Source: Rachycentron canadum | Lineage: Eukaryota; Chordata; Actinopteri; Carangiformes; Rachycentridae | Assembly (NCBI GenBank): GCA_038496675.1 | Contig: CM076653.1 | Span: 19,053,866 to 19,117,865, forward strand | Direction: 5' to 3' | DNA: 64,000 nucleotides | Shown: in pieces, positions 1-12,700 of the stretch | How the letters are laid out: each line of letters opens with the position of its first letter | Numbering within the stretch: position 1 is the stretch's first letter | Program-made: the position numbers and the translations under genes | Notes under the pieces: generated by a model | Told to the model about the DNA's origin: nothing | Seen by the model: the letters and a program-made list of their open reading frames with translations, nothing else | The model's database searches: none

Positions 1-510
1 AGCCAACGTCTATAGTCGAAGACTCATAGCTTATTTTTTAAGATAAAATGCCAAACGTTCACTGGTCACAGCAGCTCAGCTGTTAAATCTGTCTTATGTA
101 AGTACCCAAATGTTTTTAGGACCAAAAAAAAAAAAAAGAAAATTGTAGCATTTTAGACTTAATGCTGCTTTGTCTGTACTTTAGTTACTTTCTGTGTCCA
201 GATTGCAGTAACTGCTGCTCATGATTTTCACTTTACTGAAACACATGAAAGTATTACATCATTACCTTCATAAATGAGGCACAAGCATCTTTGGCATCTT
301 TGCTTGAAAATGACGAAAATGTCTTATTTGACCATTCAAATAATTGTCCTAGTGTTGCAGCTTTACTGCAGTGCTGATGTAGAGAATTGAAGTGAAGGAG
401 GTTGTGAAATAATGGTGGCGTGATCCTGTAACAGCTTATCTTGCAATCGGGCCGTAAGTCTTGTGTGTATTACAATGTCTGTAAAGTTTCTGCTCATGTC
501 TGCTCTCCAG

Positions 511-722
511 GAAAGATGTAGCCAGAAGTGCTGCTGACGTGGTTGTGACAGGTGGAGAGTCATCCCTCCACATTGGGACTCCGCGAGGCGAGCTGAGCCT
601 GACTTTGCCGGCAGGAGTCAGTTTGGAGCAGGGATCCTGTCTTCCAACACCTGCGGGAGCATCCTGCGGAGAGGAGCTGCATCACAGACTGCGCATCAAC
701 GTTGCACGGGGCTCAGATGAAG
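511..722 (+). CDS. ube3d: ube3d exon (first in window)
   Basis: Acceptor ctctccag just before 511, donor gtaagg at 723. Enters with the last base of a codon and leaves one base. Encodes the N-terminal beta-rich part, ending RINVARGSDE. The upstream 510 bases are intron with a poly-A run near 124 and no coding signal, so exon 1 is off-window. Confidence 0.85.
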
Positions 723-3700
723 GTAAGGAGTACAGAAACACATCCAGACACGTGGAACGTCTCTCTGCTTTTGCTTAGACTCCTCTGTGCCAAGACAAGA
801 ACAAAGTCTATCGGTAGCTATTTAGAGCTTCTTTCTGTCTATTCTGAATTAATTGGACTGACTCACTTGGTCATCTGAGACAGTGAAGGTGTAAATTTTG
901 CTCCTGGGATACTTATCGGCCCACAAGCAACTGATCATCAGAGTCATGAAAATACTCCCCTGAAGTTTTGAATTGATCTCATATAATGAAAGTACACCCC
1001 AGAGTCATTACATAATATCCTCAAACTCCATGTTTTGGCATTTTCTGAGATTTTTTCGTTCCGTGACTCCTGGTGTGAGACAAGAGTTACAGCTAAGGAC
1101 AGTCACTGACAAATCCAGTCAAAATCAGATTGATTGCCTGCTGCGTAGCCAAGCCACCTTCACCACCCAGTACTTTATCGATTTTTGTGCTCTGTAGTAC
1201 AAGGTTACCACCCTTTCACCAAATCTGCCTCATTTATTTGTTTGCCTTTGGCCCTCCACAGACGCTTATGACAGCGTGATGGAGTCACTCCGGGCGAAAG
1301 AGACTTATTGCTTCTACTGCCAGGGCTGTATGACCAGGCTGCTCGAGGACAGGTGAGGAGCAGACGGACGGGGGAGCAGCATCTGTGGAAATGGGTTTTT
1401 ATTTACACCCTCCTCTGCAGGAAGAGGAGCAAGTGTTTATTGATGGTGTGACCCAGCGCTAGAAGTGATAGTCTGAGAGAGAAAAATTGATGGATGGAGC
1501 TGGAGCTGGAGTCCACAGTTGTCAGCCTGACTGGGTTAGAGTTATAGAGCCGGTGTGACGCAAGAGTCTGTGCTACCCATTAAAAAACAATTGTGTGGTT
1601 AGGTGGTTCAGCTGGACAGCGGTATTATTGCCTTCACCTTGTAGCTTTCTCTGGTCAGCAATGCTGAAAATTGCAATAGCTGCATTACCCAGACCTCTGC
1701 CCTCTGGCTTTGTTTCTCAGCAATAACCCACTAACGGTTGTCAAAACCTATTTTTTTTTTTTTTTTTTTTTTGCTTTCAACCGGGTCTAGGAAAGGTAGA
1801 AGTGTCAGAGGTGCTCACAACAAGGTGCAAAGGTAGATTTTCATTATGCCTCATGATGCTTTATGGCTATATTTTTGGCTCACAAGGTGCCCTCTACATA
1901 TTGTCTACAGTACAGCCAGGAACATACTCTGAGTTTACAGTTTATTAGGAACGCCTAAAATGAATGTACTCTAATACAACAGTACAACAATACAACACCT
2001 TGAAGCTTACATTCGCCAGTTTAATTCATCATTTTAGCGGCTGCAGTTCATGGTGCTGGTGTATTTCTTGATACAAACGGCTTTATTTTGTCAACCACGT
2101 TTAAATCAATAAGAATTAACTAAGTAACAAAAGCACCAGCCTGGATAATGAAATACAGTTGAGTAACGGCACAAATAACCTTGATCATACAGCTGTATCA
2201 ACACCCCTTAAAACAAACTGACCCAACTGACCTTCATGAAGGAGGATTTATTAGAGGACTGTGGCATTAGACTGCAGTAGTTTTAGCTACATGTAGGTGT
2301 TCCTAATAAACTGACCCGCTGAGTGTAATAACTGTAATGAAACAGCTAGTTCTGTATTAAAGCTGCGCTGTAAGAATGCATGTGATGTGAAAAGGTTTGT
2401 AGTAGTGATGTTCCCACAGACCATGATCACCACCTCTGATGCACTGCTCTTATCAGCCTCATTTCCAGCAGCGAGAGGCTGGTTTCACCACCTTCCCAGA
2501 GCCAAACAGCAGAATGACAGAGTTAGCAACCAGCTGGTGAAGCACAGTGCAGAGTTTAGAAGCTGCAGAGCCAGATGTTTCCTTAAGGAGTGGGAGGAAA
2601 ACAAAGCAGGGCTAAAAGAAAAAGAGCAAATACTGGTCTTCAGTTAATCAGGTGGTCAGAACATGAACTCACATGATGCTGTTGCTTCATAAAATGCAAA
2701 AACTGCTTTAACCACAACAAACCTGTTACATGTTTACATTCACTCTACAAAATGCTTTTTAAGGAATTACTGATCTAGATATTTTGAAAGCCCCAACCCC
2801 ACCATTTCTCTTTCTGTGAGGTGTGAGGTTTTTGTTTTGGCTGATTTCTCTCCTTTTGGATTCTGACCTTCTCTCGTCCTCAGAGAACTATGTTCTTATT
2901 GAGAGATAACAGCTCCCACTTCAGCAAGAGCCAATTAATACATTTTCAACATGGACTATTAAGGAAAGAAAACCTGTAACTGCATTTTTGTCCTTTCCTT
3001 CAGAGTGTTTAAGCGAGTTCTCCCTCTTCCCAATGGCAACTGGAACGCCATCGTGGATGACTGGTGTTGCCACCCAGATCCGTTTGCTAACAAGAAGTTG
3101 CTGCCCAGAGCAGAGGATTGTTTACTGGGCGACACCTTCCTCCTTCTACCCAGAGACGACAGTTGTGATCAGACTCTCACGGAGGAAGTGAGCCCCGTTG
3201 GCGCAGAGGACAGCAAGGACCCAAAGGTGAGGGACGTGCAAGGCGACGGTTTGTTGCTTTAGTGGGGAGACCAAGCCTCTAAAACAACAACTGCTCCTGA
3301 ATGAAAGTGAAAGAATAATAGTAATAAAACCCATTTAAAAATACTTATCTGCTACCAGGACATAAGAAGTGGAGGAAGCACTAAATGGTCAATAATTTTT
3401 TTTAATAATTGGATTCGTAGTGTATCATAATGTACACTCACCCACACAGACGCTCAGTCCTCAGACGGCTGCATCAGTGAAGTCAAATTCTAGCACTATG
3501 TAGATGAGGACCAAGCTCCCTGTTTTCTATTAGTCACTCTCTGTTCGAGTGGCACTCTGCATGACTGAAACTGAGAGGAACAGAAAAAGATGTAACATCT
3601 CTTTGTGTCATTGCTCCTCTTCTGTTAGAGTGGTGATTGAAAAAGTTAAAAATGGGTGTGTACAGTGGTGATTGCCTCCTGATCCTTGCCTGTTTTTTTC

Positions 3701-6700
3701 CCCGTAGAAACCTTGTCGTCGACTGGCTCTCATCTCCTGTAGAAGCTGCTCTTCAGTGCTGGGAGAGGCTGTTGCACCAGGTACACATCATTCAAATAGA
3801 CTTTCATAAATATACATTGCTTTCAGTTGTGTATTCAGCATGAACCTCTCTCTGTTGCGTCTTACAGGGACCCTGAAACTGTACATCACACAGGTGGTGG
3901 TGGAGCCTGCAGTGGGCGACAGAAAGCCAGAATCTTCACTTACAAGGCAGGTTTTTATCTGGGCTTGAACTGGTGATGATGAGGACACTGCAGCCGTTAA
4001 ACCAAGCTGTTTCATAAGAAGAGAAATAAAAAGTGTTACACACACTGGAGATGTGGGCGAGTCGCACACAGTCTTTCTGGGTTAATCATTGTGACTGTTG
4101 TTGTTGGATTTTTGTCCCCCACGAAACAATGAGGAGAGGGGCTATAAATCAGTTCTTGTTCATTTGTATTTCAGTCCCACCCAGTATCTGACTTACTACT
4201 GATTCGATTTCACTGAAACTTTGGGGAATGATGCAATTCACCACAGAGTTCAGGCTTTTTCAAATATAATTACACCATTACAGTTTCAGTTCTGAATTAA
4301 ACATTTTAATAACCATGCACATCTCACATTGTGCAAGTTTGAATAATTTAAACATCATGCACAAGCATCAGTGTCTCAGTGTGTTTGTTTTGTGTGGACC
4401 AACAGAAAAGGGACTCAGTTCTTTATGTGTTCACGTCGTGAGTTAGTCTGAAAGAGGTCTCACTTCTCTTTATGGTTCACTTCAGCTTTAATGGGGCATC
4501 AGTCCTTTTTCTGTTCACACTGTAGTTTCTCTTGCGCTCTCAGACCTTTGCAGCTTTGAATTTTGGGTAGCTTTTCATTTGGAACGAGGCGGCTGCTGCT
4601 ATACTGCTGGTTATCCACTTTCCTGTGGCATGTGGCTACATTAGTACTATTGTAATTTATTTAATTTATTTATTGAAGCCTCAGAAATCATTGAGGTTTC
4701 ATTCATTTGCAATGATGCTGAAATAATTTTGATTTCAAAAGAGGCCATTACTCAGTGAAAGTATTTGCACACCGAGGTGAAATGGTTTGAGATCATTGTC
4801 TTGAATTGTTGTGTTAGTAATTTGGTTAAAGTGTGCGTGTGTGTTCATGTTCATGTGTGAGACAGAGAGAGAAGTGGGTGTGGCCATTTGATGTGTTCAC
4901 TCTGTATGTGGATCAGTCCAGGACCATACTGCTCCTCGTGTTGCTGTCGTAGTTCCATCTATTTGTTTTTTCATGCATCCCGGTGTAGTCGCACCTGATC
5001 TGAACCACAGTGGCAAAAGGCAAAGTGAACCCGGGGTCAATGTGGACTTGAAGCTTCACAGGAGCCTGAGTGCAAAAAATGCAGAGTCATCGCTCTGAGG
5101 GCTGACTCATCGTTTTGAGGGCTGAAGGGGGCCCAGTGTGAAAACATCCTTTGGGTGACCTGATAGCCAGGTGATTAGGGCACATACCTCATGGGCGTAT
5201 ATGATCTGAACTGGCAAGTCCCCGGTTTGACTCCTATCTGGCTGGATTCTTTGCTGCATGAAATTCTCCTCTACCTATCTACAAAATAAAATCCTACTAA
5301 TAATAAGATACATCATTTGATTTCATAAACCATTTTCTAAAACGGTTCAGGGCAGATGCATGACCATGACAAGTAACATATTGTCCATAACTTTATCTCA
5401 CAGGGGTTTGATGAGAGAACATGAAAACCATATCATCATGCCAATAGTCAGTGACACCTGTATTCTGTTTTATTGTGGTTGTATAAAATTTGTGACTGAC
5501 TGAAGATTGTCTCTTTGGGGCAGATCTCTCTTCCTGGAGAGGACAATAGCAGCCAGGCTGTTGAGGCTGTCGACCTCGCTGAGCACCTTCCACTTTGCAG
5601 TCCAAACTCCTGATGGGAAAGCCTTCTTATTGGTGAGAGTGAGCCGGCATAATCAGACAATGTTTCAGTAAAAATAGACTACTCAATTATGTGAGAAATG
5701 GGAAGGAGAGATATAGCGGGTTCTTCAAGAAATGTAAAAAGCTGATTGCTGTGATTTGTTCGAGCTGTTGAGTCTGCTGCCAGGATTTTAGCTTCTTTAA
5801 AATCAGCTACACATGGATTACTGCAAGTGGCTCTCTGCAAACAACAGTAACACACTGCTCACATAAAAGGGAGACTGCCATTGTCCGGGGGGGGGTCGAC
5901 TATTTTACAATGTTGTGTTGTGCAGCTGAAACATGTTTGCACATAATTAACAGTATGTTTGGTAAGGACATTAAAACTCTTCACTGAAACACAGGATGGA
6001 AATAACAATATAATCAATCTTGAGTGAAATTAGACTAAAATGGGCCAAAATTATTCAATAACAACAGTTCCCAAATAATTAATGCACAGTTTGTAGAAAT
6101 GTATTTTCTTTTCCACAAACCAGACAATCCACATTAAATGAAGGTGGCAAAGTAAAAAAATTATGATAGCACTCTGGAAATATGTGTTTTATGGGCTATG
6201 CATTTATCTGAAGCATGTCAGAAACTGTAAATCATTTTCAATATTTTTTGATAATGTTTGGATTTGATGTGAGTGAATAAAAGCCTTCTGACTGCAGGAA
6301 GCATGAGTGGCTCCAAGAGTGGATGTGATGGAGTGTGTTTCCTTGCCCATGTGACGTCAGGCATGTGTATCTCTGTGTTAAGTGACCTGTCTGCTCTGTC
6401 CTGCAGCTCTGGCTGCTGAACAGCGACTCCATCGTAGCGTCAGTCCCAGAGACGTGTGTCGGGGGTGAGAGGTCTGCCAGCTCTCCTGCTCTTCACAGTC
6501 CATCACCCAGAGCTGCCAGAGCCCTGAAACTCCTCTACGTCGCCTGCTCCGACACAGGCATCCTGCAGAGAGAGTAAGTGAGGACACTTCCCGTATCCTC
6601 CATGTCCCCAGTGGCCGAACAACCCCCAATCCTCCTCCTTTAGTCTTTGTTTTCCTCTTCTTAATGTCTTCCTTTCATCTTTCCCACACACCTTCTCAAT

Positions 6701-9700
6701 CACAACCTGTCTCAGCCCACCGCCAGGGATGAAGGACTACTTTGCTGGTGAACAGGTTTTGGTTCCTAATAGAACAGTTTGTGCTGTTCAGATGTAATTG
6801 TCTGTTATTTTGCTAATGAGATTGCTATCAAAGACATTTATCATCTCAAAGTTGTCAGTTGCATAAGCCACGCTCGTGTTGGTTGCACATACAGGGGGTG
6901 TTGTTGTGACTGAAGCGAGGCTCTGTGTACCTTGCTGTGATGCATTAGAGAGGTGTAGGTGGATGTGCTGCATGTGGTTCTCCATGCTCAGTACAGCAGC
7001 ACCCCACTGGAAGAGCCTTCCACTCTCATTATATTCAACTGAATCAGGACTCAGCACTTTTTCCTCCTCCTTTTCTTCTTCCCCTTGCTCTTCCTCCTCC
7101 TCCCTGAAGCCTGAGTGAAAGCAGAACAGGGAAGTTTTGTTGTTTCTACCATTCTGACAAGCCCACCTGCTCACTGTCGGAAAGCTGGTAATTAGAGGCA
7201 AAACTCACATTAAAGGAGGAAGCCTTGTCTTCTCAACTAAAACAGTAAGAGTCCATTTGAGTGGCATTATAAACTGCATGAATTGAATGATGCATGGGAA
7301 ACTGAGTTTGTGAAAAGTGATACAAAATTACTAGAACTGCTATTAATGAAATAAACAACCTTTGCACTCTAGTAAATAAACAATATAAAGGTGACACTCC
7401 TTCTAAACTATCTCCAACTCATTGAGGATATTTATGTGATGCAACTGATGCAAAAGTTAAAATGATCATTTTTGCATTTTCATTATTGTTCATTTTCACA
7501 GAAAAAAAAAATAATAATTATAACGCTGCATCTTTTATTGGGGCTTGTACCAAACAAGCATTTTCCCCTTTGTGTGGAGAATATAATTTGTAGGCCGGGA
7601 CGTCTCTGTCTCTGTAGCACCACAACACTTACAGTGCCAAATAGGTTGTGACACTTTTTTACCTTAATCAAAAATAGCAGCTCTTGCGATTTGAATATTG
7701 CAAATTGTGATTTCCATTATATTTCTATTAATTGTGCAGCCATAAATGTCTTGTTGCTTTTCCACCACCATATAGGTAGATGTCTGTACTTCTGCAACAT
7801 TGGCAGATATAGCATCCCAATAAATTTTTTGCTCCACCTCTCTTTATTATTACTTGTTCAATTAATTGATACCCTGATCAACAAGTCTTGGTTCCTTTTT
7901 TTTTTTTTCTTTTTTTTATTTCACCTATATCTGACATTTCTCTGAAGCTAAATGCTGGTGTTTCTCACACTTCCATTTCCTCCTACATAATTTACCATTC
8001 ATCCTTCATCACTCATCTCTGACATTTTTAAATTAAATGTTATGCCTGGGGAGCTGAACTCCCAGGATGATGGCCCTCTTATTCGGGATACAGTCGGTTA
8101 CAGTCGACTGCAGCCGGGGGTTGTGGTACGTGTTGTTAAAACTGCCAATAATTGGCTAGAGAAGCAGTGAGCCAACGCCTAAGTGGATTATGCTTGTCAC
8201 TAATGGCAGTGACTTGATTATGAGTTGAGTGAAAGTCGCAGGCACCATCACACGCTGGTACAAGGGGAAACAGGAGGCTTCATAGGTATGAAAATGTGGT
8301 CTGATGGAAATTATGGACAATTCTGTTTTCATATAATTAATTGTGATTATATAATTAATGAAATCCTACTGTAGATGACTAACTGCATGACCATGCACAA
8401 AGAATTAAGATCTAAGTAAACAGTTTAACCTGTTAAGACTCTAAGTTGTTGATAAGAAATGTCCAATACATTGCTAAAGCAGTAGTGCTTCCTCAGTATG
8501 ATCTCTTAAGTAGAACTGCCAAAACTTTGAGAAGACTTCTCCCTCTCAGGAACTGCACAGATGGCTAAATGTCACCCAAACAAACTGGATCAGCACCACT
8601 CGCTGACAGAGCATCAATCTTTCTTCTCTTAGGCGTTCCTCCTCTTCTCGTCTCAGTCCCTTCTTCTTTTTGTCCCACACATGCACACAGATTGATGCGG
8701 TACGTCACACAGTCACCGTCAGTCAACTTGTATCCCATGTATGCCTAGTTGTCTGGTTCATTGTACAATTCAAAACTACTTAATGAACACAGCAGGACGA
8801 ATGCTCCAACTTGGGATTAATATTAGCGATTTCTGGGCATCATCTTGATTGCATAATGATGTGGCAGTCACTATAAATCACTCCCACTCTGTGTTCGTGT
8901 GTGTTTTCAGCATTGTAACGAGTTGGGAGGTCAATGCCATCGGACATCCTGTGGTGCTGCCGCTGACGGTGTGTGAGGAGCTGCTGCGAGTGATGGATGA
9001 CAGCAACTCTACACTTCCTGTGTCGATGCGTTGCATGAGGTCGTATGAGGTGAGATAGGTGCTATGCACTGGAATGGACACATGATGACTAAGGCCTGTT
9101 GATTCTTGGCACGCGCATATTTTTTGATGTATTTCTAAAACACTTATGCCGACTCAAGCGAAGACGCTGAATGTCTTCCAATTCATCTTTATCTTCTGTA
9201 AAGAGCTGTATTAGCAGCACAACAGTAACACTTTTAGCCGTCAGCAATCACTTATTTCACGTACTTCCTGCTTACAGCACCTCGCTTTTCCATTATTCAC
9301 TAGTGCTCGACAGTGTTTTTATCCCCCCTTAATTAATTTCATGATTCAGAGCTTTCAGTTACCAGCTTCGCTTAAGGGATTATGTGGGTCAAATGTAAGG
9401 TTTTACTTTTGTCAGCCTTATTCCCCCTTCTATACACCTCTGATTGTAGAAAATGTGTATATTTAGCCTGAGTTGCAGAGGAAAATCCCATTGACTAGGA
9501 AATAGAAGGTGTTAACTTTGCTGACAACTCTATTCTCCTTGCCGTTTTAAACATGGTGACAGGGGTAATTAGCACCATTATCCTCCACTTCCTGCTCTGA
9601 AAGTTTAGGACTTTCAGTGACTGCTACTGCTTAAACAAGTTTTACATCTGCTAAAAAGTACAAAGCTAAGATAATGTTCAGTAAGTGAATCCTGGAGCAG

Positions 9701-12700
9701 AAAATCTGCTGATGTACATCATGTGAAACTGCTTTGTCTCAGCCCAGACAGGAAGGATTGAAGTCTTTCCAAATCTACATTGGACAAGGAATAGTTCCTT
9801 GCAATGAAAAATATATGAGAGACGTTGGGATGACGATTTAGAAGTGATAGTTTGGGTTTTTTGATGTGGGGTAGTTATCTGTAGTCAGGGTGATACCTGC
9901 AGTAGAGTCAGATCAGCACGCTGCCAGTTTAGAGAAGCAGCAGGAGCTCCAGCACAGGAGCTGAGTAATGTTTTTGTTAATTATATTGATTTGACCTTTT
10001 TTCCGTAGGTATGGTTTAAGTGACTAAAGCACGTTTTTGTGGATTGCCACGTCCACAGCAGCACATCACTCCACTCCTACTCCTGCTGCTTGTCTAAAAT
10101 AGGCGCATGCATATCTGACTCCAGTGCAGGTAATACACTGGCTATAGACGTATGCACATCAAATAACCCAAACTATCACTGTAAGGATCTGTGTCAGTGC
10201 CAGTCCTGGTATATTTTAATGGGTCGGCTAAAATAACATTGATCCTTTCGCTACTGTCACCTACAAATGCCTACTTTTGTCTATCTGTGTCTAAAATACA
10301 GAACCAATTGTTTTGAAAATACTGTTTCAAGAGGAAAATCTGCTGCTGCTATTGTTGTGCTGTGAAAATGAGGAATTATAGAATTTACCTTGTGGAATGG
10401 CGGTTTTTCAGAGGACCCGTAACTTCTCATACTGTAGCAAGACTTCATGCCACCATGCAGCTTAAGCGTGCTACACCTGGCTGTGGAAAGGGGCAGTGTG
10501 TTTGTAATTGTTCTCAAAGGAAAAGTCCAATCTGTGCTGGTTGCTAAAGAACACAACATTGTGGTTTAGTTCAGCTACAGTGAATGAGAAGCAGACTCTC
10601 TAAACTCATATAATGCTAGAGTAAAGTGAGACTGCACTATTATTTTGCTGTCATCTGTGATCTGTCTTGTTAGAATAACAATAGAGGGCTCTCGAATCAT
10701 TTCATCCAACAGTAGACTTCTGTCTCGCTGTGATCTTTAAAACGCTTCACTCTCATTGCACAAACCCTCAGGACTACAACCTAATGAAAATATCAGAGCT
10801 TTTTCTCTTGTTTCTCTTACATTGTGACCATTGTCAAATGATAAGCAGCATTGTTGTTTTCTGTGGGGTGGGGGTGGGGGCTATGATGAAACAGAGAAGG
10901 CTACAGAGAGAGTGACCCAGACACGGGACACAGTATCTGTCTGGTGGTTACAGAGTGTGATAAACTGACACACTTGAACACTTCCTGATAGGAGAAGCCT
11001 GTTGTTCTAGAGGCGGCAGAGGACGGGAAGGTAATGTGATCACAGAGCCATCTAGAGCTACAAGAGATGGTCTGAGAGTCCGTGGTTAAAACGCTCCAGC
11101 ACCCGGCATCAGGAGGGGAGGACCAGCATGCATTGGGTTGGCAGACTGAAGGGTTAACATCTACTGGAGACAATGAGATGAAGACATGTGAGAGGAAATG
11201 GTACAAAGAGGGAGTGTGTTGTGATCTATGGGCTTTGTACTGTCTGTTGTTGAAGGCTCAAGTGGGCTGAGAAGACGCTTCCCAATCACTTCTACCTCAT
11301 TTAAAGGAAATATGTACATAATGTTTAAAGCAATACAAGTGGTCAACTATATCTGCTCATCCACTCATACAGGATTTAATACATTTAAACTAATTATTTG
11401 GTAAGGCTGCTCCGGTCAGCATTGTTGGGACGATACCAATCACAGGGTCAGTTTTAAACCTTTTTTAAACAAACAGCATTATTTATTTATTTAACTATTA
11501 ATAATAACATTGTACACTAAATGTTATCCCGGTCTAAGCCATCTTCACCTGTTTTTAGTTCACCCGGTCTCCTTCTCTAATAATTCTCTATAAACTCAAC
11601 CCTGTAATGCACAATTAAGTTATATGCAGGACAACCTGGGCTATTAGAATAAGTGTCCTGTAATGATGTTAAATAGTTACAAGGCAGTAAAGATAAAAGA
11701 CAAAATGAAAAATGACTTTGTCTTGGCAATCAGGGGACAAAAATCATTCTAACCAACACGCATCAACTCTTTCTAGTTTTTCTAGTGCAGTTCATTTTTC
11801 CAACCTAATGCAGAAATGAGAATCTGTGCATCATTATGCTGCATTCACATGCTGATCAGATTGTCTCATTTCCGCATTTTTCAAAGTCATTCTTCTGACT
11901 TTGGTTTGCTCATGTGCTTTCAAATTAGACTTAGGACACAACAAGGACACCACAAAGAAGATTTGCTGTATTTTATATTTAATATAAAATATTTATATTG
12001 ATAGCTGTTTCCAGCAATTGTGTTACTTATTATCAGGGTTAACTTTTACTAACTAATCTAGGTCACTCTACATGAACAGCAACTAATGGTCACAACCCAA
12101 CAGCAGATTACAAACTACATGTTGCAAAAAAAAAAAAAAAGTGAAATATGTGATTTTACGTTGTTAATCAGCTATTCAAGTTTCTCACCATGAAACAAAC
12201 AATCATGTTTCTTCATAATATATGACGTCAGCTAGTGATCTCACAGACACAGATGAATGCAGGGTTACATCCTCATCCTTTACCTAAATACCTGCCACAC
12301 ACCCGCCTCAGATTGGTCGACATACTCAACCCAAAGCATCATGGGATTGCTAGTAGACGTCAGAAAACCATTATAATCACAACAATCACATGTTTTTAAC
12401 ACAGAAAAATTGATTAATCACAGAATTTTACTTACAAAGCCTTCAAATAACAGTGCAGTTCAAGGCTAAAGTACAAAGTTTCTGATGACACTGGAGTCGA
12501 CATTTAAATGGGACAAGGCCACAGGAGTTCCCTGAGATATTTAGCCAATCTTTGGTGTCGTATACTGTTGCCGACCTGGGGAGGGTTTTAAAACTAATTG
12601 ATAAGAAAGTATCATGAATCGACAACTTTATTTATTAGAAGTAACAGCCTGATGAAGTCAGTGAAGCCATTTTAGCGGCATGTAGCCTAATTGTCTCATG

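Noticed and set aside
1..510. First ube3d exon
   Set aside because: Looked for a start and the expected N-terminal residues; none found, so it must lie outside the window.
5155..5285. tRNA gene
   Set aside because: Has A- and B-box-like words but no cloverleaf; a SINE-like fragment.
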